Source: an uncultured Parvularculaceae bacterium (GTDB taxonomy: Bacteria > Pseudomonadota > Alphaproteobacteria > Caulobacterales > Parvularculaceae). Taken from it: a stretch of DNA of 7,054 bases. A program made the position numbers and the translations under genes. Position 1 is the first letter of the stretch. Each line of letters begins with the position of its first letter. The notes beneath the pieces are model-generated. The model worked only from the letters and a program-made list of their open reading frames with translations. It did not search any database and was not told the origin of the DNA. Positions 1 through 5,857 of the stretch are shown piece after piece. The DNA lies in NCBI GenBank assembly GCA_947259815.1, contig CAMYNO010000240.1:1-7054 (forward strand). Direction: 5' to 3'.

Positions 1-359
1 CAATAGCGGATGCTCTGGTGGATAATCGTCTTAATGTCCTTGCACAGACCATCGGGATGCACGCGATGAGGGTGACCGAATCCGAGATTTTGATCCTTCA
101 GTTTCGGATCTGAAAAATCTCTGCTGATATCTGTGTGAAGCGAGCCTTCATCCGCACACCATTCAATCGCTTCGACCCAGTAATCCGGCGGCGGCTTCGG
201 GGTATTGTACCAGATCTGGATGGATATGAAGATGATAATCGGAGACGCGATCGCAAACGTCGTAATGTAAAAGATCAACAGCCCCCACGGGAAATAAGAT
301 CGCGGCGGGCTAGGCGGCGGACACGGATCCGGGTGATGATGCAGTTCGCTTTTTGTCAT
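1..359 (-). CDS. Hypothetical single-pass membrane protein, N-terminal part (runs off the window)
   Basis: I do not recognise this gene. The frame is open from an ATG at 359 to the window edge, giving 119 residues with the C-terminus outside. The N-terminus is short and polar (MTKSELHHHPDP), followed by a Pro-rich stretch at residues 11-19. One strongly hydrophobic helix spans about residues 23-51 (PWGLLIFYITTFAIASPIII at its core). The rest is a soluble Trp-, Asp- and His-containing segment with Cys68 and Cys106. A Pro-rich linker (PKPPPDYW, residues 55-61) follows the membrane helix. The arrangement suggests an anchored protein with a large soluble C-terminal part, but its side of the membrane is uncertain. 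A G-rich tract ends a few bases before the ATG and may serve as the ribosome binding site. The gene follows the thioesterase in the same direction after 125 bp, which contain a large inverted repeat. Coding is supported by codon usage and by the absence of stops over the full 119 codons. Confidence 0.6.
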   Translation of the reverse strand, partial: MTKSELHHHPDPCPPPSPPRSYFPWGLLIFYITTFAIASPIIIFISIQIWYNTPKPPPDYWVEAIEWCADEGSLHTDISRDFSDPKLKDQNLGFGHPHRVHPDGLCKDIKTIIHQSIRY

Positions 360-369
360 ATTCGCCCCC

Positions 370-411
370 CGGCCCCGACAGCTTCTCGTTAACCATAACG
401 GATCGGGGCCG
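370..411 (-). promoter_or_regulatory. GC-rich leader hairpin upstream of the membrane-protein gene
   Basis: A perfect 9-bp inverted repeat, CGGCCCCGA at 370-378 and TCGGGGCCG at 403-411, encloses a second 5-bp stem, CGTTA at 387-391 with TAACG at 396-400. On the minus strand the structure ends 10 nt before the ATG at 359 and abuts the G-rich ribosome-binding region. No T-run follows it on either strand, so it is a poor intrinsic terminator. It could be a translational control hairpin, or the end of the sucC-thioesterase transcript. The pairing is seen directly; the role is inferred. Confidence 0.4.
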
Positions 412-484
412 CCGACGGAAGCCGGTGCAACGGGTGCTTACCCGCGCGTCATATACACGACGGACCTTCTAGTAATCCGTTGTT

Positions 485-925
485 TTAAAATGGTTTTTTG
501 TTCTGACTATACGCAGGCGCGACTTTCTCAAAGGCGCGAACCCGCTTCACGTAATCCGGCTCAAGCGCTGTTGTGTCCGTCGTGCCACGTTTGACCGCAA
601 CATAGGTGTTCACCCCTTCGGCGAGCAACTCGCGCTCACGAAAGACCCCGAATCCTATGCGGGTCGACTTGGTTCCGAACTTCAAGGTGCGCACGCCGAC
701 CTGTAGCTCGTCATCGAAACGCGCCGAACCGCGAAAATCGCATTCCAGCCGCGCCGTCACGAATTCCGGCGCAACACCGAAGTCATAACCGAGCGCGCGG
801 GTATATTCCCAAATGCCGATATCGAAATAGAGCGGGTAGTTTACGTTAAAAACGATCCCCTGCATGTCACACTCGTTCCAGCGAACACGCAAGGGATGGA
901 AGAAAGCGAAAGTCTCGAATTCCAT
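485..925 (-). CDS. Acyl-CoA thioesterase, 4-hydroxybenzoyl-CoA thioesterase-like (YbgC/FadM type hotdog fold)
   Basis: This protein of 146 residues has the single-hotdog length normal for the family. It probably hydrolyses acyl-CoA thioesters in the cytoplasm; the substrate cannot be read from the sequence. The family signature lies near the N-terminus: RVRWNECDMQGIVFNVNY at residues 13-30, with Asp20 in the position of the usual catalytic aspartate, followed by the long central helix (PLYFDIGIWEYTRALG, residues 31-46). The later strands are recognisable at about residues 54-66 (FVTARLECDFRGS), 73-95 and 103-113 (EGVNTYVAVKR). The ATG at 925 lies 6 nt after the sucC stop codon. I see no clear Shine-Dalgarno sequence in front of it, so translation may depend on ribosomes finishing sucC. 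No later in-frame start would keep the catalytic motif at a normal distance. Pairing with sucC is unusual and suggests a CoA-pool role, but this is inference only. Confidence 0.85.
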   Translation of the reverse strand: MEFETFAFFHPLRVRWNECDMQGIVFNVNYPLYFDIGIWEYTRALGYDFGVAPEFVTARLECDFRGSARFDDELQVGVRTLKFGTKSTRIGFGVFRERELLAEGVNTYVAVKRGTTDTTALEPDYVKRVRAFEKVAPAYSQNKKPF

Positions 926-931
926 CGACGT

Positions 932-2128
932 CTAGCGGTTCTTCACCGCGGCGACGACCTTTTGCGCCGCATCGTCGAGATCGTCGGCAGGGGTGATCGC
1001 CAGTCCGGAATTGGCGAGGATCTCCTTACCCTTTTCAACATTGGTGCCTTCAAGGCGCACGACAAGCGGATCTTCAAGTTTGACTTCCTTCGCCGCGGCG
1101 ACAACGCCCTCGGCGATAACGTCGCAACGCATGATGCCGCCGAAAATGTTGACCAGAATGCCCTCGACCGCAGGATCGGAAAGGATGATCTTGAAAGCTT
1201 CGGTGACTTTCTCTTTCGTGGCGCCGCCGCCAACATCGAGAAAATTCGCCGGCTCAGCGCCGTAATGTTTAATGATATCCATGGTCGACATGGCGAGCCC
1301 GGCGCCGTTGACCATGCAGCCAATATTACCGTCCAGCTTGACGTAAGAGAGATCGTATTTCGACGCTTCAAGTTCCGCCGGGTCTTCTTCGGACTCATCG
1401 CGCAGGGCGAGGATCGCCTCATGGCGGAAGAGCGCATTGGGGTCGAAACCGACTTTCGCGTCCAGCACCAGCAGATCGCCGCCCTTGGTCACGATAAGCG
1501 GATTGATCTCCAGAAGGCTCATGTCCTTTTCGACGAAAGCTTTATACAGCGTCGGGATAAGCTTGTTGCACTGTTTGGCCGGCGCCCCTTTCAGCCCAAG
1601 CGCCTGCGCAATGCGCCGCGCATGGTGGGGCATGCACCCCGTCGCCGGATCAATCCGCACCGTGACGATCTTCTCCGGGGTTTCTTCAGCGACTTCTTCA
1701 ATGTTCATCCCGCCTTCGGTCGATGCGATGAAAGCGACCCGCCCCGTACCGCGATCGACAAGCGCCGACAAATACAGCTCCGTCTCGATATCCGAACCGT
1801 TTTCAATATAGATGCGGTTTACCTGCTTGCCGGCAGCACCGGTCTGTTTGGTGACCAGCGTTGCGCCGAGCATTTCGCGTGCAAACTTCGCCGCCTCGTC
1901 CGGGGATTTCGCCAATCGAACGCCGCCGCCCTCGCCAGCCTCGGCTTCCTTGAACTTGCCCTTGCCGCGTCCGCCTGCGTGGATCTGCGCCTTAACCACA
2001 TAGAGCGGGCCGGGAAGTTCCTTCGCTTTGGCCTCGGCCTCCGCCGCATCGAGCACGACACGGCCTTCCGAGACGGGGGCGCCAAAGGACTTGAGGACTT
2101 CCTTGGCCTGATATTCGTGGATATTCAT
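932..2128 (-). CDS. sucC: Succinate-CoA ligase (ADP-forming) beta subunit
   Basis: SucC binds the nucleotide and succinate and, with the alpha subunit SucD, converts succinyl-CoA, ADP (or GDP) and phosphate to succinate, CoA and ATP (or GTP) in the TCA cycle. The 398-residue length is normal for the family. The ATP-grasp N-terminal half begins [19 protein letters not shown] and carries the nucleotide loop HAGGRGKGK (residues 50-58). LLEINPLIV (205-213) and LDAKVGFD (222-229) form the metal and nucleotide region. The C-terminal CoA-ligase half contains [14 protein letters not shown] (267-280), NFLDVGGGA (295-303) and [10 protein letters not shown] (327-336), all close to E. coli SucC. No frameshift or missing key motif is apparent. 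The start is supported by GGAG placed 7 nt before the ATG. A promoter lies just upstream, overlapping the glycosyltransferase stop. The thioesterase follows after 6 nt. The alpha-subunit gene sucD, normally next to sucC, is absent from both sides within the window. Confidence 0.97.
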   Translation of the reverse strand: MNIHEYQAKEVLKSFGAPVSEGRVVLDAAEAEAKAKELPGPLYVVKAQIHAGGRGKGKFKEAEAGEGGGVRLAKSPDEAAKFAREMLGATLVTKQTGAAGKQVNRIYIENGSDIETELYLSALVDRGTGRVAFIASTEGGMNIEEVAEETPEKIVTVRIDPATGCMPHHARRIAQALGLKGAPAKQCNKLIPTLYKAFVEKDMSLLEINPLIVTKGGDLLVLDAKVGFDPNALFRHEAILALRDESEEDPAELEASKYDLSYVKLDGNIGCMVNGAGLAMSTMDIIKHYGAEPANFLDVGGGATKEKVTEAFKIILSDPAVEGILVNIFGGIMRCDVIAEGVVAAAKEVKLEDPLVVRLEGTNVEKGKEILANSGLAITPADDLDDAAQKVVAAVKNR

Positions 2129-2161
2129 GTGTGCGCTCCGGCAAATGAGATGGTCCGCCGC

Positions 2162-2189
2162 CTTATAACGGCGTATGCCGGGCGATCAA
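2162..2189 (-). promoter_or_regulatory. Predicted sigma70-type promoter of sucC
   Basis: On the minus strand TTGATC (2189-2184) is followed after 16 nt by TATAAG (2167-2162). The -10 box matches the TATAAT consensus at five of six positions and the -35 box matches TTGACA at four. A start near 2155 would give a leader of about 27 nt containing the GGAG ribosome binding site. The -35 box overlaps the TGA stop codon of the glycosyltransferase gene (2188-2186). This suggests that sucC is transcribed independently of that gene. Confidence 0.5.
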
Positions 2190-2959
2190 CCGACCCGACG
2201 CTTTGGCGCTGCTGAAGGCGGCGCCAAGATCTCCAGTTCCCCATCCCGAAACACACTGACGCGTGGCGACTCAGTTTCGTTCAACTGAGCGGCTATTTGC
2301 TTTGGGTGTTGATGATGGGCATGAACAATCTTCACGTCGTCTGACGCAAATCCCGGTATCGTAAAACGATAATTGTACTCGCTTGGAAGCACATACAGAT
2401 TGACGTCCGAATTATAGACCGCGTCCATGAATAAATATTGATCGCCTGATAAGGGCGCCTGTGCATAAAGATTTGCCCACGCCTGCACCATTGAGCGGGT
2501 TCGGTTGTTATCCCTTAGAAATATAACGCCGGTATTCATTTCGCAAAAACCAGCGGGAACGTCACTGACGAAATCTGGTTCTCGATAGTTTTCATATCGG
2601 AACCGCCTTCGATACGGCGCATGGCAGGCGAGAACATCGAAACGTTGCAGCAACGCCCATGCCGCATCAAGATTACCGCAAACATATGTATCACTATCGA
2701 GAAATAATGTTTCGCTGGAAAGACCGTTGGTGATCGCGTGAAGTTTCAGCGCAAAGTCGATACGCATATTCGCGCGCCTTTTGAACTCGACAATCTCAAC
2801 TCTGTCAAAGACACGAGTTTCCAAACCCTGCGCACTTTCCGGTGTCGTGTAGACAACAATTTCAAAATCCCCTCCGCGCGCACGCAGGGACCGCGCAGAA
2901 CGCATGGCCTCCGCCAAGTAATTTTCACTTCCATAAACTGCGTAAAGGACACGTCGCAT
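2186..2959 (-). CDS. Putative glycosyltransferase, GT-A fold, GT8-like
   Basis: This 257-residue protein probably transfers a sugar from a nucleotide-sugar donor. The N-terminus MRRVLYAVYGSENYLAEAM resembles the first nucleotide-binding strand of GT-A enzymes. LFLDSDTYVCGN (residues 85-96) contains the DxD-type motif Asp88-Ser-Asp90, which in this fold holds the metal and the donor diphosphate. FCEMNTGVIFLRDN (138-151) is the NTG acceptor-side motif, and GDQ (172-174) follows at the expected distance. IVHAHHQHP (211-219) carries the C-terminal histidines that often complete metal binding in GT8-like enzymes. There is no signal peptide or membrane helix, so it is cytoplasmic or peripheral, probably acting on an envelope glycan; donor and acceptor are unknown. 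The C-terminus ends in a Pro/Ala/Arg-rich tail. Base composition appears more AT-rich than neighbouring sucC, which could indicate acquisition. The ATG at 2959 has GAG about 4 nt upstream, a modest ribosome binding site. No glycan gene cluster surrounds it. Confidence 0.75.
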   Translation of the reverse strand: MRRVLYAVYGSENYLAEAMRSARSLRARGGDFEIVVYTTPESAQGLETRVFDRVEIVEFKRRANMRIDFALKLHAITNGLSSETLFLDSDTYVCGNLDAAWALLQRFDVLACHAPYRRRFRYENYREPDFVSDVPAGFCEMNTGVIFLRDNNRTRSMVQAWANLYAQAPLSGDQYLFMDAVYNSDVNLYVLPSEYNYRFTIPGFASDDVKIVHAHHQHPKQIAAQLNETESPRVSVFRDGELEILAPPSAAPKRRVG

Positions 2960-3082
2960 CAGCTCGTTACCTGTGTTTTTTAAAAACCTGCGCCAGATAA
3001 GAGGTTTAGACCGACTCGCGTCAGATGCAATTTAGACAGGACAGGCGACAAGAGGAACGGCAAGCCAACGTCGCGCGGCCGA

Positions 3083-3634
3083 CTATTTCAGCGTTGAAAG
3101 ATGCGCCTCGAACCGCTTCGCGTACTCGCTCACAAGAACCTCATGGGTTGACCAGAATGGTTTCGGCGTCTCGCCGGACATCTTGTCAACCATGATGTCG
3201 AGATGCGCGTGCCATCCTGCGCACGATCCAAGAATGTGTTCAGCGGGAAGTTCGCCGCGCTGGATCAACTCCAGCTTCACCTTGCCGTTCGCTTCACTCA
3301 GCCGGAATTCAATTTCGTTGTCGCCTTCCGGCGAGGGCCACCACACCACGAGACGGTGCGGCGCTTCGCAAGCCGTCACTTCCACATCGTAGGAGACGCC
3401 ATTTTCCATTTCCTTGTACTTTTCCGGAACGGCCTCATCATGGGGCGTTAGATCCTTGTGATGAAACTCAAACTTGATGGTTTCGCCTGCACGACGGGCG
3501 TCGCCGCCGCCGCAAAGCCATTGGGCGCGCTTTTCGCCCTCGGCAATCCATGCCCAGGCCCGATCAATGCCGCCGGGCAGCTCGCGCACGAAATAAAGCG
3601 AGCCGTCTTCGAGAATTTCACCATAATCATTCAT
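3083..3634 (-). CDS. SRPBCC-domain protein (AHSA1-like), partner of the ArsR regulator
   Basis: The 183-residue protein has the START/Bet v 1-like (SRPBCC) fold of the AHSA1 group, which forms a deep hydrophobic pocket for small ligands. Family marks are the opening strand and helix (LYFVRELPGGIDRAWAWIA, residues 13-31, then RAQWL at 36-40), the central strands (YDVEVTACEAPHRLVVWW, 82-99; EIEFRLSEANGKVKLELIQRG, 107-127, interrupted by a short turn), and the C-terminal helix around GWHAHLDIMVDKMSG (140-154). No catalytic motif is evident and its ligand is unknown. The start at 3634 overlaps the end of the ArsR gene by 8 nt and is preceded by a very strong Shine-Dalgarno sequence, GGAGGAGG, with 6 nt spacing. 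The two genes are therefore translationally linked and must share a transcript. ArsR-SRPBCC operons are common in proteobacteria and actinobacteria; the usual inference is ligand-related self-regulation. Confidence 0.85.
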   Translation of the reverse strand: MNDYGEILEDGSLYFVRELPGGIDRAWAWIAEGEKRAQWLCGGGDARRAGETIKFEFHHKDLTPHDEAVPEKYKEMENGVSYDVEVTACEAPHRLVVWWPSPEGDNEIEFRLSEANGKVKLELIQRGELPAEHILGSCAGWHAHLDIMVDKMSGETPKPFWSTHEVLVSEYAKRFEAHLSTLK

Positions 3635-3974
3635 TTTCGACCTCCTCCTTCAGTAAGCTTTCGAGCCTGTCGAGACGCGCATTCCAGAAAATGCGTTGGG
3701 CGTCGAACCAATCGGCTGTCTTTTCGATTGCGGCAGGATTTGCGGCGATGAAGTTTTCCCGCCCGGCGCGACGACGGCTTACCAGTCCGGCGGCCTCAAG
3801 CTTTTTCACATGCTTGGAAACAGCGTTCAGCGACATGGCGAAGGGCTCGGCAAGATCTCCAACGCGCCGCTCGCCCCCGCCCAGCGCCTGCATAATCGCA
3901 CGTCGTGTCGGGTCCGCAAGCGCGCCAAGCACGCTGTTCAAGCATGAATCGTCTGTAGTATGAATTTCAACCAT
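3627..3974 (-). CDS. ArsR-family winged-helix transcriptional regulator
   Basis: The protein has 115 residues when started at the ATG at 3974. LGALADPTRRAIMQALGGG (residues 16-34) is the hallmark first helix region of ArsR proteins. The winged helix spans about 36-75, with recognition helix SLNAVSKHVKKLEAAGLV (48-65) and wing SRRRAGRENFI (66-76). The C-terminal helix WFDAQRIFWNARLDRLESLL (89-108) is the typical dimerisation segment of the ArsR subgroup paired with SRPBCC genes. The only cysteine is Cys11 and the metal-binding Cys box of arsenic or cadmium sensors is absent, so a metal ligand is unlikely. The open frame extends upstream to 4133, but those residues do not resemble the family. 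A good promoter places transcription start 1-3 nt before the ATG at 3974. An 18-bp palindrome covers the start codon, which points to autorepression of this gene and the downstream SRPBCC gene. Confidence 0.88.
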   Translation of the reverse strand: MVEIHTTDDSCLNSVLGALADPTRRAIMQALGGGERRVGDLAEPFAMSLNAVSKHVKKLEAAGLVSRRRAGRENFIAANPAAIEKTADWFDAQRIFWNARLDRLESLLKEEVENE

Positions 3975-3983
3975 GTGGTTGAA
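3966..3983 (-). promoter_or_regulatory. Palindromic operator overlapping the ArsR start codon
   Basis: TTCAACCATGTGGTTGAA is a perfect inverted repeat with 8-bp arms (3966-3973 and 3976-3983) and a 2-bp centre. It touches the last base of the -10 box and contains the first base triplet of the ArsR gene (3974-3972). Size and symmetry suit a dimeric winged-helix repressor. Binding here would block RNA polymerase at the start site. The palindrome is seen directly; its use by the adjacent ArsR protein is inferred. Confidence 0.7.
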
Positions 3984-4011
3984 TATTAGAACACTGAGAA
4001 GCGTTTGTAAA
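3983..4011 (-). promoter_or_regulatory. Predicted sigma70-type promoter of the arsR-SRPBCC operon
   Basis: On the minus strand TTTACA (4011-4006) is followed after exactly 17 nt by TAATAT (3988-3983). The -35 box matches consensus at five of six positions and the -10 box at four. A start 7 nt or so beyond the -10 box falls at about 3975-3977, right at the ATG at 3974. The transcript would therefore be leaderless or nearly so, with no room for a Shine-Dalgarno sequence. Confidence 0.6.
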
Positions 4012-4174
4012 GCGGTCGCGCTTGCGCGTTGCAAATGCGTCTTTCCCTCGAAAAGCCGGCCGAAAATGAAAAACAGCTTATCGCCGAGCGCGCAATTAAG
4101 ACTTACGCCATGGAAATCCATTAGTGATCGCACAGGGCGAACTATCGCTGGCGATCATCCAATTTCGAGGCTCT

Positions 4175-4705
4175 GTGAAACATTCAGCATTTACCGGTCT
4201 AGCAATATTTTTAACAGCGCTGCTCCTTGCCGGCTGCGATTCAAAAAACGACAAGCCGGATATTCTTGACGCTGCGGCCATCTACACCGAGCAATCGGAT
4301 TCCTTTGTCGACATCCTGTTATCATACCCCGCCCCATTCACGGAATTTACCCGCATTCCCGCGCGCGATCCCGCAAAGGAAGTTCTCACGAACAAGCGCT
4401 TCATAACCCGCCTTCGCAAAACAATTCCGGTTGAGTTTATCGACTTTTTTCCGCGCTCCGAAGCCGGCCGGGATGAAATTGATGTGGTGATAAAGCGATA
4501 CAGCGCGAACAATTATTGGACAGTGGTAAGTCTTATTTACCTGAGCAAACCACTGTCGCCCGCGAGCGATGAGCCGAATAAGGCTTTATTCGACAAATGC
4601 GACGATCGCTCAACTGCATGGCTGGAACTGAACAAGGAACAGGGGCCCGTTACCGCAATTTGCAGAATCAATGAGCACTGGTACGCGGTCCAGAAAATCG
4701 GGTAG
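4175..4705 (+). CDS. Hypothetical lipoprotein
   Basis: I do not recognise this family. The chosen GTG start at 4175 gives 176 residues with an ideal lipoprotein signal: a charged start (MKHS), a hydrophobic core (GLAIFLTALLL, residues 8-18) and lipobox LLAG followed by Cys21. That cysteine would be lipidated after signal peptidase II cleavage. Asp22 follows the cysteine; in E. coli this favours retention in the inner membrane, though the rule varies between groups. The mature part is soluble, mixed alpha/beta in appearance, with two further cysteines (Cys142 in FDKCDDRS and Cys163 in AICRINEHW) that could form a periplasmic disulfide. GAGG lies 4 nt before the GTG. An alternative GTG at 4124 would add 17 residues before the signal and is less likely. 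The gene diverges from the arsR operon and converges on the methyltransferase. It is the only plus-strand gene, and no clear promoter was identified. Confidence 0.75.
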   Translation: MKHSAFTGLAIFLTALLLAGCDSKNDKPDILDAAAIYTEQSDSFVDILLSYPAPFTEFTRIPARDPAKEVLTNKRFITRLRKTIPVEFIDFFPRSEAGRDEIDVVIKRYSANNYWTVVSLIYLSKPLSPASDEPNKALFDKCDDRSTAWLELNKEQGPVTAICRINEHWYAVQKIG

Positions 4706-4706
4706 C

Positions 4707-4720
4707 CGAGCATTTGCTCG
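4707..4720 (+). terminator. Hairpin immediately after the lipoprotein gene
   Basis: CGAGCA (4707-4712) and TGCTCG (4715-4720) form a perfect inverted repeat starting 2 nt after the lipoprotein stop codon. No T-run follows on either strand, so intrinsic termination is doubtful. It may protect the 3' end of the transcript or be incidental. Confidence 0.25.
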
Positions 4721-4759
4721 CGACGCGCGCCAAACTCCGCATCCAAAAGAAGCACTGCT

Positions 4760-4831
4760 GACGCCGGCCTGCACGCCCCTGCGAAACTGCCCTCAAGAAT
4801 GACGCTGCTGGCGCCGAACGCATCGAGTTGC
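4760..4831 (-). pseudogene. Decayed internal fragment of a second OmpW-family gene
   Basis: This stretch between the methyltransferase stop and the lipoprotein matches 6014-6086 inside the intact OmpW gene in the same orientation. Positions 4760-4774 equal 6014-6028 over 15 bases. By hand alignment, about 10 mismatches and one missing base occur over 67 positions (4760-4825 against 6014-6080). Weaker similarity continues to about 4831. In the matching minus-strand frame it encodes LDAFGASSVILEGSFAGA, against IDAVGPTSVSLEDSVGWA in the intact protein. A one-base deletion then shifts the frame before VQAGV. Similarity stops near 4759 and, on the other side, at the methyltransferase stop codon, so no start, signal peptide or C-terminal strand remains. 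It is a gene fossil from a diverged paralogue or an old partial duplication. Confidence 0.75.
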
Positions 4832-4839
4832 GGTAGTCG

Positions 4840-5658
4840 TTACTTTCTGATCGCCACGCCGATTCCGAGCACCGGGCCTCCAAGGCGTTTTAGCACTTCA
4901 TCATACTGGTCGGCATATTCATAAAAGTCGAACCTGTCCGCATATTCCGCTTTAACTTGCCGCCAGACTGCGCCCACGCCGGGCACCGGCACACTGTCGA
5001 TGTCGTGGAAGACGAGTATTCGGGCCCGGTCTTTCAACAGCTCAAAGTCGTTCCAGCATCCTTCACGGGAATGATCGCCATCAATCAGAACCAGATCAAA
5101 AGGGCCTTCGGCGTCCAAGAGGGTTTGAAATCCTGCTGACTGACTATCAGCCACGGTGAAGCGCGCGCGAGGGTTTAACTTTCCGTATTCGACGAGACCG
5201 GGGCATCGACGAATATCGACGCCGACAGCTTTTTTTACAGGATGAAACCGCTGTAAGTATTCGACCGTGATTACAAAAGTGCCGCCGTGGCGAACGCCAA
5301 TCTCAAGGTAGCTTTCCACCTTCTCACCAGAAAGGTGGGCGAGGTATTTACTGAATTGTTTGGGATACTGCCAATGCAGAAGTCCCGATCCCATATGTGG
5401 ATAGAGAAAGGACGGAAACTCGTCGAGCTCTTCGGCGTTCAGCCCCAGGCTTGGCAGCAATGTCATTTCCAACCAGTTTGGATCCGCCAGATTATCCTTA
5501 TCTGCATCGCGGATCATCTCTGCACGGGAAAGATCAATTTGCTCTGCCGGCGCTTGTGTTTTCCGGTGGTTCCATTGTGTTTTCAAACGATGATCCAATT
5601 TGGGCGGCAGAATAATTTCCGCGGCGGCTATTTCCCCTCTCCACAGTACATTAGTCAT
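4840..5658 (-). CDS. Class I SAM-dependent methyltransferase (cephalosporin hydroxylase / Methyltransf_24-like)
   Basis: The 272-residue protein carries a class I methyltransferase core. Motif I is YLEIGVRHGGTF (residues 117-128), the glycine-rich SAM loop. VGVDIRR (145-151) ends the second strand with the acidic residue Asp148 that usually binds the SAM ribose. DLVLIDGDHSREGCWNDF (188-205) contains the DGDHS signature of the CmcI/Methyltransf_24 group. ILVFHDID (214-221) gives a further strand with His218 and Asp219, typical metal or acceptor-side residues in this group. The first 110 or so residues have no domain I recognise and may shape acceptor binding. No signal peptide is present, so it is cytoplasmic; the substrate is unknown, with a sugar or other small molecule plausible. 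The ATG at 5658 has AGGAGG 4 nt upstream; the frame runs upstream to 5910 but that part crosses the OmpW terminator and reads into the OmpW gene. An OmpW fossil lies directly beyond the stop. Base composition is less GC-rich than sucC. Confidence 0.8.
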   Translation of the reverse strand: MTNVLWRGEIAAAEIILPPKLDHRLKTQWNHRKTQAPAEQIDLSRAEMIRDADKDNLADPNWLEMTLLPSLGLNAEELDEFPSFLYPHMGSGLLHWQYPKQFSKYLAHLSGEKVESYLEIGVRHGGTFVITVEYLQRFHPVKKAVGVDIRRCPGLVEYGKLNPRARFTVADSQSAGFQTLLDAEGPFDLVLIDGDHSREGCWNDFELLKDRARILVFHDIDSVPVPGVGAVWRQVKAEYADRFDFYEYADQYDEVLKRLGGPVLGIGVAIRK

Positions 5659-5695
5659 GCCCCCTCCTATTAGCGGTCTGCCACATACGCCGTGG

Positions 5696-5724
5696 AAATT
5701 AGACGCCGCGAGAGCATCTGGCAA
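5696..5724 (-). promoter_or_regulatory. Candidate promoter of the methyltransferase gene
   Basis: On the minus strand TTGCCA (5724-5719) is followed after 17 nt by TAATTT (5701-5696). The -35 box is good (five of six), the -10 box weak (three of six). A start near 5689 would leave a leader of about 30 nt including the AGGAGG site. It lies after the OmpW terminator, so an independent promoter is needed here. Confidence 0.35.
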
Positions 5725-5795
5725 ATTTTTCGCGGCTGTGCGTCCACTAACCTTAACAAAACTGCCGGGAGATTTCGCACTCAGCAGCATGCACC

Positions 5796-5833
5796 AATAA
5801 AAAGCGGGTCGTCCAACGCACTGAACGACCCGC
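5796..5833 (-). terminator. Intrinsic terminator of the OmpW gene
   Basis: A perfect 9-bp stem, GCGGGTCGT pairing with ACGACCCGC (5833-5825 and 5812-5804 on the minus strand), has a 12-nt loop and is followed by TTTTTATT. It begins 25 bp after the OmpW stop codon. This is a textbook Rho-independent terminator. It separates the OmpW gene from the methyltransferase. Confidence 0.9.
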
Positions 5834-5857
5834 AAGTTTGGAGGATAGACCGTTACG

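Noticed and set aside
135..392. Plus-strand 85-codon frame rich in arginine
   Set aside because: It lies opposite the membrane-protein frame, which has a coherent transmembrane helix. Its Arg-rich composition is typical of an antisense shadow.
431..444. Small inverted repeat CGGGT-GCTT-ACCCG after the thioesterase gene
   Set aside because: Only 5 bp with no T-run on either strand. It could be part of a terminator region but is too weak to call.
896..2215. Plus-strand open frame of 439 codons opposite sucC
   Set aside because: It is antisense to a gene with unmistakable SucC motifs. Its product is Arg/Asp/Phe-rich, as expected from reading a GC-rich gene in the opposite frame, and resembles nothing known.
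2976..2986. TTTTTTAAAAA tract just upstream of the glycosyltransferase
   Set aside because: Considered as a promoter element, but no suitably spaced -35 and -10 pair could be built around it. It is a simple A/T run.
3975..4133. Upstream extension of the ArsR frame to 4133
   Set aside because: The extra 53 residues do not fit ArsR proteins and run through the promoter and operator. The ATG at 3974 gives the normal family length.
4124..4174. Earlier GTG start for the lipoprotein
   Set aside because: It puts 17 residues ahead of an otherwise ideal lipoprotein signal peptide. The GTG at 4175 gives the normal signal length and has GAGG upstream.
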